From contig SVDM01000012.1 of assembly GCA_015058015.1 (NCBI GenBank), positions 1 to 64,000 of the forward strand: a stretch of DNA of 64,000 nucleotides. Reading direction: 5' to 3'. Of this stretch, positions 1 through 7,193 are shown in pieces. The number at the start of each line of letters is the position of its first letter. The first letter of the stretch is position 1. Both the position numbers and the translations under genes were made by a program. The DNA is from Lachnospiraceae bacterium. GTDB taxonomy: Bacteria > Bacillota > Clostridia > Lachnospirales > Lachnospiraceae. Under the pieces are notes generated by a model. The model made no database searches. It saw nothing but the letters and a program-made list of their open reading frames with translations, and had not been told where the DNA came from.

Positions 1-1034
1 TGAGCATCCTTATCCTTCATTCCAATGACACCACGTAGCAGTGAATAGACACAAAATAAAACAAATCCCATTATTACTATATTTACCGGAAGATATGCCT
101 TTATTATATTAGGTGCAAAGACCATAAGTGCCAAATCCATTAAACACACAAACACTGTCAATTCATCCTTTTGATATTCGACGAAAAAGCTATAATATTT
201 TCTTCCTACAATAAATAAACCTATTCCAACTATCCCTAGCATAGCCACAGATAAAAACACAATTATTACCCAGTAAACAACTATAGCCAAAAATTCATTA
301 GGGATATAACTTGTAATACCTGCAATCGTTTTAATTGCTTCATACATCGTTAAAACAAGCATCTCAGTTCCCTGTCCAAGCATTTGAACTGCTCTTATAA
401 GATCCGTTTGTATCGTTTCAGACTGTATCGCTGTTATTAACGTTGTAATAATCCCATACAAAAGCGAAGCATACATCACACTCTTATATTTAATTGTCAT
501 AGCCTCATACTTCTTAGATAATTGCTTTTGCTTCTCCTCATGATTCTTCCATAACTTCTGTTCAAACTCACGAACGATTTTTCCAGCACGTTGTCCTACT
601 TCCCACTCTATTTTTGATTCGCGAATAGAGACTTTTGATTCTCTATCCGCTAAATTCCCGATAGCTTTTTGCGATTTGGTCTCTGCTTCTGCTATAGCTC
701 TTTGTGCATTAACTTTAGCGGCTTTGACCTCTGCTTCTGCTTTTTCTTTTGCTCTTTTCTCGCTCATCTTCAAGCTCTCGTTCTCGCTCTTTAATTCTTC
801 GTTCTTCTTCAATACGAGATCGCTCTCGGAGTATTTCTCTATTTTCTCGTTTAGAAATACTATCGTCTCGCTTTTCTTCTGAAGTTCTTTCTTTAGCATC
901 GAGACTTCTGATGAAAGATTCAATATCGTCTGCTGTGCTTCTGAGTTCTGATTTTGAAGTAGTTCTGCCTTGTCCATCGTCTCCTCCAGCATTAAGAGAA
1001 GCTCTTCGTCTTTTAAGTTTTCTAAGTCGCTCAT
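1..1034 (-). CDS. Coiled-coil membrane protein of the IME, C-terminus cut off by the window edge
   Basis: The reading frame starts at an ATG with an AAGGAGG site 9 bases upstream and stays open to position 1 (344 codons). The first ~150 residues are a charged coiled coil (MSDLENLKDEELLLMLEE at the start, then long Lys/Glu/Gln runs). Three or four hydrophobic segments follow, for example around YASLLYGIITTLITAI and VVYWVIIVFLSVAMLGIVGI. It resembles the DUF6040-type proteins found beside relaxases in Clostridia elements, but I recall that family only loosely. The first 320 bases overlap the relaxase 3' end in another frame. It may act at the membrane in DNA transfer; that is inference. An in-frame ATG at 1043 abuts the ribosome binding site and is less likely. 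Confidence 0.75.
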   Translation of the reverse strand, partial: MSDLENLKDEELLLMLEETMDKAELLQNQNSEAQQTILNLSSEVSMLKKELQKKSETIVFLNEKIEKYSESDLVLKKNEELKSENESLKMSEKRAKEKAEAEVKAAKVNAQRAIAEAETKSQKAIGNLADRESKVSIRESKIEWEVGQRAGKIVREFEQKLWKNHEEKQKQLSKKYEAMTIKYKSVMYASLLYGIITTLITAIQSETIQTDLIRAVQMLGQGTEMLVLTMYEAIKTIAGITSYIPNEFLAIVVYWVIIVFLSVAMLGIVGIGLFIVGRKYYSFFVEYQKDELTVFVCLMDLALMVFAPNIIKAYLPVNIVIMGFVLFCVYSLLRGVIGMKDKDA

Positions 1035-2238
1035 TACGTTCATCCTCCTTTTCTTTTTTTATTTTTGTAAGTTCTTCAATTTGTCTATCTGTTTCTGCAA
1101 TTTCTGATTCTGTGAAGTCAGCTGCTCGCTTAAGTCCATGGATTCTTCCAGTTGTTCCTTCAAGCTCCGATTCTCCATTTGCAATTTTTCTATTTCGCAC
1201 TGCTGGCTTTCCAAGATGTTCATCATTTCTTCCTGTGCCTTTAACATTTCCATAATGTCCTGTAAATTCTTTAAATCGTCCATATATTCCCCTCGCTTTC
1301 TCCAACAATAATTCCGTTAACTCTGATGCCAAATTTTTCATCTGCTCCATCAAAGAATTTCTCGCTTTAATCTCACGGTTCTGCTGACAACGATCTGATA
1401 TCTTTCCATCCTTCTCCATCAATCTGGCTGTAACCCCTTCATGAATTGTCGGCTCCTTGTCTATTCCCTGACGTTTATAACTACGATGATCAATCTGGTT
1501 CTCTGCATCCAAATATTTATTGCACTGCTTTGCCCAGGACTCCCTCCAGATTTCTGCATTTGCTCTGTCATTCCAATCATTTGCAGGAATAGAAATCTTA
1601 CACCAAAGGTATTCCGTTCCCTTACCTTCTCGTACCCTTGTCTTCTGATTTCCGTTTTCATCAAGCTGCGGGATTCTATACTTAGATGTTGCTTCACGAT
1701 TTTTAGAATCATAGCTCGGTAAGTCTGGATTATAAATTGCCCTGCCTTTCTCATCCAAAGCATTTGCAAAAACTGTCTTTTGTTTTTGTATCCACTTCGC
1801 ATTTTCATCCATCCCGCGAATCGTCAACATAATATGAGCATGCGGATTCCCATCATTTTTATCATGCAGCGCCCAATCAGCAATCATACCTTTTGACACA
1901 AAGTTCTCCATAATAAACCCACGCACACACTCTATTTGCTCTTCACGTGACATCTCTGTTGGAAGAGCTACTTCTACTTCTCTTGCAAACTGTGCATCTG
2001 AACGCTTTTCAACTTGTTGCACTTCATTCCACAAAACTTCACGGTTCAAAAATCTCTCTGGAGCATTTTCCGGCAATAAAATTTCATTCATAAATACTCC
2101 ACCTTTTCTTGTAAAATTGTGTGTAAGTCCGGTTTCATCGTTATATAACTTTTCTCCAGAGCGATAAGCTGCAGATGCTACTGCAGATCTACCACCTGCT
2201 CGACTTATTATTTTTATAGAACAATGATAAATTGCCAT
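715..2238 (-). CDS. MobA/MobL-type (MOBQ) relaxase
   Basis: The protein (507 residues) nicks and carries the transferred DNA strand during mobilization. The N-terminal ~230 residues match the MobA/MobL family. They include a motif I tyrosine in AAYRSGEKLY (Tyr25) and the metal-binding histidine motif HDKNDGNPHAHIMLTIR (His125, His133, His135). Residues from about 300 onward are charged and low complexity, ending in Arg/Glu/Lys-rich sequence. The start was placed at MAIYHCSIKII because an AAGGAAGGTGAT site precedes it; an upstream extension has no such support. An oriT with a MOBQ nick core lies just upstream. The last ~570 bases also encode two other proteins in the +1 frame. Confidence 0.9.
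   Translation of the reverse strand: MAIYHCSIKIISRAGGRSAVASAAYRSGEKLYNDETGLTHNFTRKGGVFMNEILLPENAPERFLNREVLWNEVQQVEKRSDAQFAREVEVALPTEMSREEQIECVRGFIMENFVSKGMIADWALHDKNDGNPHAHIMLTIRGMDENAKWIQKQKTVFANALDEKGRAIYNPDLPSYDSKNREATSKYRIPQLDENGNQKTRVREGKGTEYLWCKISIPANDWNDRANAEIWRESWAKQCNKYLDAENQIDHRSYKRQGIDKEPTIHEGVTARLMEKDGKISDRCQQNREIKARNSLMEQMKNLASELTELLLEKARGIYGRFKEFTGHYGNVKGTGRNDEHLGKPAVRNRKIANGESELEGTTGRIHGLKRAADFTESEIAETDRQIEELTKIKKEKEDERNERLRKLKRRRASLNAGGDDGQGRTTSKSELRSTADDIESFIRSLDAKERTSEEKRDDSISKRENREILRERSRIEEERRIKERERELEDEREKSKRKSRSRGQSR
1059..1283 (-). CDS. Small coiled-coil protein nested inside the relaxase gene
   Basis: This 74-residue frame is wholly contained in the relaxase 3' region, in the +1 frame. 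It has its own GAGGGGA ribosome binding site 5-6 bases before the ATG. It stops 24 bases before the start of the next gene, which is in the same frame. The product is almost entirely heptad-like (QQCEIEKLQMENRSLKEQLE, ending KLQKQIDKLKNLQK) with no membrane segment. Its opening residues MDDLKNLQDIMEML resemble the start of the downstream coiled-coil protein (MSDLENLKDEELLLML), which suggests a related or interacting partner. The function is unknown. It could be spurious, but the ribosome binding site and gene order argue for translation. Confidence 0.5.
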   Translation of the reverse strand: MDDLKNLQDIMEMLKAQEEMMNILESQQCEIEKLQMENRSLKEQLEESMDLSEQLTSQNQKLQKQIDKLKNLQK

Positions 2239-2305
2239 GTCATCACCTTCCTTTCTGCTCACCTTTTGTGCCGGCTGCATAAGCCCCCTCGGAGAGCGCG
2301 CTGTA

Positions 2306-2350
2306 ATGTGGGCTACGCCCACATATAAGTGCGCCCTTAGTACCTAAGGG
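2306..2350 (+). other. Origin of transfer (oriT) with MOBQ-type nick core
   Basis: A perfect 8-bp inverted repeat (ATGTGGGC-TAC-GCCCACAT, 2306-2324) sits directly before ATAAGTGCGCCCTTAG (2325-2340). The core TAAGTGCGCCCT matches the nick region known from the pIP501/pSK41/RSF1010 oriT group, where cleavage falls between the G and C of TAAGTG/CGCCC. That places the nick between 2331 and 2332. A second 7-bp inverted repeat (CCCTTAG-TAC-CTAAGGG) spans 2334-2350. The site lies between the relaxase gene and the accessory genes, as usual for this family. Confidence 0.85.
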
Positions 2351-2369
2351 AATACCCAAAGCTTACGGG

Positions 2370-2663
2370 TTACTCCTTCGCTTCACCTTCCGTAGTGATG
2401 CCTATGTTCATCGCCTTTGTAAAATAATTTCCATTAGCTTCCTGCTTCTTTAAGAAATTAAGGAATCGCATCTTATCCTCATCCTCTGTTTCTCTACCTA
2501 ATACAGACTCAACAATTCCACCAAGCTCAATTAATCTTCTGGTGCGTTTCTTTCGCATTTCTTCCGACTGTCTTTTCTTTAATGCCTTTTCCTGTGCTTT
2601 CAGTTGCTCCTGTCGTTTCTGAATATCTGCAATTCTTTCATCATATGATTTTGTTGTTGCCAT
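2370..2663 (-). CDS. DUF3847-type small protein of the mobilization module
   Basis: The 97-residue product has a Lys/Glu/Gln-rich coiled-coil N-terminus and the motif RKKRTRRLIELGGIVESVLG (residues ~38-57). That motif is the core of the DUF3847 family, which is found next to relaxases in Firmicutes elements. A GGAGAAATAA ribosome binding site precedes the ATG. It lies 3 bases after the mobC-like gene and upstream of the oriT, so it is probably a relaxosome accessory protein; its biochemical role is not established. Confidence 0.8.
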   Translation of the reverse strand: MATTKSYDERIADIQKRQEQLKAQEKALKKRQSEEMRKKRTRRLIELGGIVESVLGRETEDEDKMRFLNFLKKQEANGNYFTKAMNIGITTEGEAKE

Positions 2664-2666
2664 AAG

Positions 2667-3032
2667 TTATTTCTCCTTTCCAAATCTACTATCTAAAATT
2701 TCCAAAATTGTTTTTAAGAGCAGTGCCTTTTCATCATCCAAATCTTCTAACTTAGGATTTCTATCTATATCTGCCGCAATCTCTTCCATCCTATTTTTTA
2801 TTTCTGTAAATGTTCTTATATTGCCATGCACTAGGATTTTCTGATACATACAGCTCTCAATAAAGAAATCTGATTTTGATAGCCCTGTCATTGCTATACG
2901 AGCATCTATTGCTTCTTTTTCCGCAGGTGAAACCCTAAAATTCATAATTACATTTCGTTTCCGATTCTTCTCATTTTTCTTCTTTTTAGGTGTTCCACCA
3001 AGCTGAGTTTCTCTTCGATAAATCTTATCCAT
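2667..3032 (-). CDS. MobC-like relaxosome protein
   Basis: This 121-residue protein has a basic N-terminus followed by a ribbon-helix-helix-like segment (MNFRVSPAEKEAIDARIAMT, then GLSKSDFFIESCMY). It ends in an acidic helical tail. This layout is that of MobC/RHH proteins, which bind oriT and help the relaxase melt and nick the DNA. The start overlaps the integrase stop by 8 bases and has a GAGGAAAA ribosome binding site. It therefore appears translationally coupled to the integrase gene. Confidence 0.8.
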   Translation of the reverse strand: MDKIYRRETQLGGTPKKKKNEKNRKRNVIMNFRVSPAEKEAIDARIAMTGLSKSDFFIESCMYQKILVHGNIRTFTEIKNRMEEIAADIDRNPKLEDLDDEKALLLKTILEILDSRFGKEK

Positions 3033-4131
3033 TGTTTTCCTCGCTTTCCGCCTTAAATGCTTTGTCTAAGGTATCAGCCATATTTCTCTGCACTGATGGA
3101 TATAGATGTGAATAACGCTCCGTGATAGTCACACTTTCATGTCCTAAGCGTTCTGCAATCTGCACCGGAGAATAGCCAAGATTAATAAGAAGTGCACAAC
3201 TTGAATGTCTTAAATCATGAACTCTAATCCTCTTTACTCCCGTTTCTTTGCAACCACGATCCATCTCATGATGAAGATAACTCTTTGTTATTTCAAATAG
3301 CCTGGTATCAGCATCGACCTTATAAAGTGAATCAATATAATCCTTCATTTCCTCACACAAGAAATCCGGTAAATCAATCTGTCTAATACTTTTCTCAGTC
3401 TTTGGAGTTGTGATTAATGCTTGTCCTTTAACTACTTGATAATTTTTAGTTACCTTCATAACCTTTCTTTCAAAATCAAAATCTGCTTTTGTTAATGCAA
3501 GAAGTTCACCACATCTAATTCCCGTCCAATAAAGAATTTGAAAAGCGTAGTAAGAAACCGGCTTTTTCTTCATTGCCTCAGAAAATTGTGTATACTCGTC
3601 TAACGTCCAGAAAAGCATTTCCTTTGTTTTTGACTTTCCCATCTTCTTATTTGAAAAACATGGATTCTTTGGTAAATCGTAGTATCTGTATGCATGGTTA
3701 AATATGGCATTTAATTGGTTATTTACAGATCTAAGATAAGTCTGCGAGTAACCTTTGCCATTGTCATCTCGCTTGCTAAGAAGCTCATTTTGCCATTGTA
3801 AAATGTCTGTAGAACTAATACCTGATAAGCTCTTATTCTCGAAGTATTTTCTGATATGCGTTTCTATGATATGTTCCTTATTTGCCATAGTACTTTCTTT
3901 CAGCTGTGGTCTCATATCCGATAGATAAATATCAATAAATGTCCCAAAACCCATATTGATATCCTTCGTCTTCTTAGCTAGATATTCATGTTCATATGCT
4001 TGTGCCTCTTTCTTGGTAGCAAACCCTCTTTTTTCATGCTTCACACGTTTTCCTTGCCAATCTTTGTAGTAGCAGGCGACACGCCATGTGTCGCCGTTAT
4101 AACCATTCCATTTATCCTTATAAACTGCCAT
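3025..4131 (-). CDS. int: Tyrosine recombinase (integrase) of IME 1
   Basis: This phage-type integrase (368 residues) catalyses site-specific insertion and excision of the element. The N-terminus is an arm-DNA-binding domain (MAVYKDKWNGYNGDTWRVAC), followed by a core-binding SAM-like domain (~residues 60-165) and a catalytic domain. The catalytic set is complete: Arg206 (TGIRCGELL), Lys247, His305-Asp-Leu-Arg308, His331 (GHESVTITERY) and nucleophile Tyr340. It starts one base inside the stop codon of the DnaC-like gene (TAATG). It lies ~3 kb from the presumed attachment site rather than at the very end of the element. Confidence 0.93.
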   Translation of the reverse strand: MAVYKDKWNGYNGDTWRVACYYKDWQGKRVKHEKRGFATKKEAQAYEHEYLAKKTKDINMGFGTFIDIYLSDMRPQLKESTMANKEHIIETHIRKYFENKSLSGISSTDILQWQNELLSKRDDNGKGYSQTYLRSVNNQLNAIFNHAYRYYDLPKNPCFSNKKMGKSKTKEMLFWTLDEYTQFSEAMKKKPVSYYAFQILYWTGIRCGELLALTKADFDFERKVMKVTKNYQVVKGQALITTPKTEKSIRQIDLPDFLCEEMKDYIDSLYKVDADTRLFEITKSYLHHEMDRGCKETGVKRIRVHDLRHSSCALLINLGYSPVQIAERLGHESVTITERYSHLYPSVQRNMADTLDKAFKAESEENNG

Positions 4132-4841
4132 TAAGCTGCTCCTCCTCTGTATAATCTGTAATTCAATTCCTTACCGGTAAAAACAACGATATAGCCGGTA
4201 CACATTTCTATGAGCCTGCTGGCAATCGCCTCATCAAAATTGATAAGTTCATCCAATGTCTTCTCTGTACTTATAATCACCGGAAGCTTGTTGTTATATC
4301 TGTAATTCACAATTTCATAAATTACATTTACATCTGACTCCGTGATCTTTCCCTTAAGAAAATCATCAATGAATAGCACCGGAGCATTCTTGAACTTATT
4401 AATCTCTTTTGAGTATGCGTCCTCATCTAATATCTTTGATTTAATAGATGTCATTTCCTCACGATAACCCATATAGATTACAGCGATTCCCTTATTAATC
4501 AGTGACATACTACATGCTGTTCCAAGATGCGTTTTGCCGGCTCCTACTTGTCCACAAAGTAGCAGTGAATGTGCTTCATTTACATTTCCTTCATCAATAG
4601 AATTTGCAAATCTTTCTGCCGTTTTCTTAGCATCTATAAGCTGTGCATTATCTCCGGTTACATAATTTTCAAAGGACTTATCCGTAAACTCTTTTGCCAG
4701 GCCACTGCGTTTCAGTCTGTCCTTTGCTATTTTGATTTCGCGACATTTACATGGAGTTGCATACTCATAGCCATCTTCCATAACCTTCATTACAAATCCA
4801 CTATCTTTACAGATTTGACATTCATATATTTTCTCAGCCAT
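4131..4841 (-). CDS. DnaC-like replication ATPase (helicase loader)
   Basis: The 236-residue AAA+ protein carries an N-terminal Cys cluster (Cys8, Cys11, Cys31, Cys33), a Walker A motif GQVGAGKT (97-104) and a Walker B motif VLFIDD (155-160). This is the layout of DnaC/DnaI-type loaders that place the replicative helicase on DNA. Its start follows directly on the stop of the replication-initiator gene (TAG then ATG). The pair suggests that the excised element can replicate; that is inference from similar elements. Confidence 0.88.
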   Translation of the reverse strand: MAEKIYECQICKDSGFVMKVMEDGYEYATPCKCREIKIAKDRLKRSGLAKEFTDKSFENYVTGDNAQLIDAKKTAERFANSIDEGNVNEAHSLLLCGQVGAGKTHLGTACSMSLINKGIAVIYMGYREEMTSIKSKILDEDAYSKEINKFKNAPVLFIDDFLKGKITESDVNVIYEIVNYRYNNKLPVIISTEKTLDELINFDEAIASRLIEMCTGYIVVFTGKELNYRLYRGGAA

Positions 4842-5573
4842 CTAATCACCCACCCTTTCTTTTGCTAATTTAGATAATTGTTCTGAATGCTTTGATACTG
4901 CTTCAGATTTCAATCTATTTGTGGTTGTTCCCTGCTGTTCTTTGCACCACTCAGAAATCTTTGAAACATTTAAGCATCCGTGATATGGTTTTCCTAATAT
5001 CCTTCTAATAACTCCATCAACATTGTTTTTCCCATATTTGCCAACAAGCTTTTCGTAATCAAAAACAGTTAGGACTTCATTATCTAACTGGTATTTCATT
5101 GCGTGTGTGTCTGCCGGTTCTACACTATACTCTCCTCTACTATCCTTACCTTTACTAACCTCAACTACACTACACTGTGCTGACATATGTCCGTCCATGG
5201 ACGGTCCAGATTTCTTTACTAAATCAGAACGTTCTCTACGTTCTAACAATTCAACCTCCGGTTCCATTTGTAAGAGAAGATTGGTATATATACTGTCTTT
5301 CTTACGGTCAGGTCTAATTCTGTTTTGTTCTCTCCAATCTGCAATATAAGTCACAAGATCTTCATTTAGAATTCTTACAAAGCCCTTACTGTATAACACT
5401 CTTAAATCATCCTCATTGGCTTTTATAAGATTGATTACCGAATACCCTTCTACAATTCCATCATCATCTGCATTCATCCCTAAATGAAAATATAGATTTT
5501 GAGATGACACCGGCATTTTTAAGAACCTTGCACTTTCCACTACAGACTTAGCAAACATTCTTCGTTCCGCCAT
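4842..5573 (-). CDS. Replication initiator / DnaD-like protein of the element
   Basis: The protein (243 residues) begins MAERRMFAKSVVESARFLKM, typical of phage replisome-organizer proteins with an N-terminal winged helix (residues ~1-95). A C-terminal region follows that could hold a DnaD-like segment (YEKLVGKYGKNNVDGVIRRI). The start was set at 5573, where an AAAGGAGC site lies 8 bases upstream; an upstream in-frame ATG has none. It is probably the origin-binding partner of the downstream DnaC-like ATPase. Confidence 0.75.
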   Translation of the reverse strand: MAERRMFAKSVVESARFLKMPVSSQNLYFHLGMNADDDGIVEGYSVINLIKANEDDLRVLYSKGFVRILNEDLVTYIADWREQNRIRPDRKKDSIYTNLLLQMEPEVELLERRERSDLVKKSGPSMDGHMSAQCSVVEVSKGKDSRGEYSVEPADTHAMKYQLDNEVLTVFDYEKLVGKYGKNNVDGVIRRILGKPYHGCLNVSKISEWCKEQQGTTTNRLKSEAVSKHSEQLSKLAKERVGD

Positions 5574-5666
5574 TAAAATATGCTCCTTTCTCTGAATTTT
5601 CTTGAAAAGAAGCACCTGCCATGCTAATATGAATTTACGAGATAACATGTTAGCAATGACATGTGC

Positions 5667-5692
5667 AGCCCCTTTGCAGAGGGGCTTTTTTC
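5667..5692 (+). terminator. Hairpin with T tract, plus strand
   Basis: AGCCCCT and AGGGGCT form a 7-bp stem around TTGCAG, followed by six T residues on the plus strand. It lies between the excisionase-like and replication genes, which are transcribed the other way. It would stop an antisense transcript, or act only as a structure inside the minus-strand operon. No plus-strand gene ends here. Confidence 0.5.
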
Positions 5693-5709
5693 TTTTCTAT
5701 CATCTTTCA

Positions 5710-5910
5710 TTAGTGTGTTCCTGCCTTTAGGCATGCTTCTTCATACCAGATTCGATTCACTTTACCAGCTACAACAATTGCACGTGGATTTTCCTTCTTT
5801 AGTTCCTTATTCAGCTGTTTAATCACGTCATATGCTTTAGCTCTGGATACTCCCAAATCAAAAATCACGGTATCTACCCCAACAAATAGTGGCTGACGTT
5901 CCTCTGCCAT
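5710..5910 (-). CDS. xis: Excisionase-like helix-turn-helix protein
   Basis: This 66-residue basic protein has a predicted helix-turn-helix around VIFDLGVSRAKAYDVIKQL and a conserved tail RIWYEEACLKAGTH. Small proteins like this at the first position of an IME operon usually direct excision or regulate it. A strong AAGGAGGAGTG site precedes the ATG. It is the first gene after the promoter at 5982-6010, so it heads the operon. The specific role in excision is inferred from size and context. Confidence 0.65.
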   Translation of the reverse strand: MAEERQPLFVGVDTVIFDLGVSRAKAYDVIKQLNKELKKENPRAIVVAGKVNRIWYEEACLKAGTH

Positions 5911-5953
5911 AGGTCACTCCTCCTTCCTTTATTCTGTCTGTTTTATTTCTATA

Positions 5954-5973
5954 CCGACATCTATTTGTGTCGG
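5954..5973. promoter_or_regulatory. Candidate operator (inverted repeat) at the operon start site
   Basis: CCGACA and TGTCGG form a 6-bp inverted repeat separated by 8 bases. It lies immediately downstream of the -10 box of the minus-strand promoter, so a bound protein would cover the transcription start. The divergent XRE protein is the obvious candidate binder. Confidence 0.5.
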
Positions 5974-5981
5974 TTATGATT

Positions 5982-6010
5982 ATAATACATCCGAAATATA
6001 TGCTTGTCAA
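5982..6010 (-). promoter_or_regulatory. Promoter of the IME 1 operon
   Basis: On the minus strand TTGACA (6005-6010) and TATTAT (5982-5987) are separated by 17 bases, close to the sigma-70 consensus. It would drive the excisionase-like gene and the replication, integration and mobilization genes. Confidence 0.7.
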
Positions 6011-6118
6011 TATCAATAGTCATATTTATATGTCTATTAATTATTTTATATCTTCCTTTTTTGTGACTATCGTGTTAATATATAGGAAGAAATCTATGTT
6101 TATTATGAGGTGAAACTT

Positions 6119-7105
6119 ATGACTCTGGGAGATAAAATCAGAAAATATCGTACCTTGCAGGACATGACCCAAAAGGATTTAGGATTGAAAGCTGGCTTTT
6201 CTGCAGCAACTGCCGATTCAAGAATACGAAAATATGAAAAAGATATTATGGCACCTAAGGACGATATCCGTCAGAAGCTTATTGAAGCTCTGGATGTGGA
6301 TCCTTCTGCGCTATCTGATATCAATATTGAATCTTATGAAGATATCATGCAGATACTCTTTTTATTAGAAGATGAACTAGGATTAGAAATCGAAAGAAAT
6401 GATGAAACTACGAGCCTGATTTTAAAAAATGATAATCCTGGCCATGCGATTTTATTAAGCTATTTATATGCCTGGTATGTTCAAAAGAAGAATCTTCCAG
6501 ATGAGGATAACGAGACAAGTTTTAGTGCACACACACAATATGAAAAGTGGCAGGCTCGCTTTCCAAGAGATTTAAAAGAGTTTTGGAATGAACAAAGAAC
6601 TGCTGTAGATAATTTCTACAATCCGCTAGTTCATGATGCTGCTAACGAGCCTAAGGTTAGTAGACTTTCAGAGTTTTTAGTTGATATTCGCGCTTTAATA
6701 CAATCCGGAATTAGTATCAATGCGGATACAAAATATTATGGTGTTGGAGATATTGGATTGATTTTAAGTTTCACGGTGTCAGAGATATTAAACGAAGACA
6801 ATAAGGCTTGTCATAAAGCATTTACAAAATTCCTTTGTGATATCAAGACAATGAATGAATATGGCATGCCATACTACGTAGATATGTATTCTAATGAATC
6901 AGGAACAAAAATATCCTACACATTAAGATGGTCTGCCCTTCCTGCATTCAAAAATACCATTTATAAAATGCAAGAACACGAGATGCAAAAAGAAACATTA
7001 CCGGATTTTGAAATTGATTTATTCGAAAAGACATTATCATCTGACTTAAAGATGTATGACTTAGATTTAAAAGAAGAGATTGAGATTAGTTGTAACAAGA
7101 ATTGA
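6119..7105 (+). CDS. XRE-family regulator of IME 1
   Basis: The 328-residue protein has an N-terminal XRE helix-turn-helix (LGDKIRKYRTLQDMTQKDLG, residues 3-60) and a ~250-residue C-terminal domain I do not recognise. Proteins of this shape are common beside IME operons in Clostridia. The ATG at 6119 has GAGGTGAA at proper spacing; an in-frame GTG at 6110 lies within that site. It is divergent from the operon and probably represses it through the inverted repeat at 5954-5973. It ends at a bidirectional terminator shared with guaA. Confidence 0.8.
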   Translation: MTLGDKIRKYRTLQDMTQKDLGLKAGFSAATADSRIRKYEKDIMAPKDDIRQKLIEALDVDPSALSDINIESYEDIMQILFLLEDELGLEIERNDETTSLILKNDNPGHAILLSYLYAWYVQKKNLPDEDNETSFSAHTQYEKWQARFPRDLKEFWNEQRTAVDNFYNPLVHDAANEPKVSRLSEFLVDIRALIQSGISINADTKYYGVGDIGLILSFTVSEILNEDNKACHKAFTKFLCDIKTMNEYGMPYYVDMYSNESGTKISYTLRWSALPAFKNTIYKMQEHEMQKETLPDFEIDLFEKTLSSDLKMYDLDLKEEIEISCNKN

Positions 7106-7152
7106 GAAAAACAAAAACACTGATTTTAATAGACGAAATGTAGACGTAAAAA

Positions 7153-7190
7153 ACGGGAGTCCGCTATTTATGCGGGCTCCCGTAGTTTTT
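7153..7190. terminator. Bidirectional terminator between XRE gene and guaA
   Basis: ACGGGAG (7153-7159) pairs with CTCCCGT (7177-7183), extended by CCGC/GCGG. A T-rich stretch follows on the plus strand (TAGTTTTT) and a run of T follows on the minus strand. It can end both the XRE transcript and the purC-purA-purB-guaA transcript. Confidence 0.8.
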
Positions 7191-7193
7191 CTG

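Larger units (their letters stand above)
1..7150. mobile_element. Integrative and mobilizable element (IME 1), one end only
   Basis: The block contains a MOBQ relaxase, an oriT, a MobC-like protein, a tyrosine recombinase, a DnaC-like ATPase, a replication initiator, an excisionase-like protein and an XRE regulator. This gene set is typical of mobilizable elements in Clostridia. No conjugation channel genes are visible, so it probably uses a helper element. It is visibly richer in A/T than the purine operon beside it. The right end must lie between the XRE stop codon (7105) and the guaA 3' end (7194). The left end is outside the window, so no attachment repeat can be shown. Confidence 0.85.

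Noticed and set aside
749-1255. Long Ser/Arg/Leu-rich frame on the plus strand opposite the relaxase
   Set aside because: It is the complement of Glu/Arg/Lys-rich coding, has no ribosome binding site, and a skewed Ser-rich composition typical of shadow frames.
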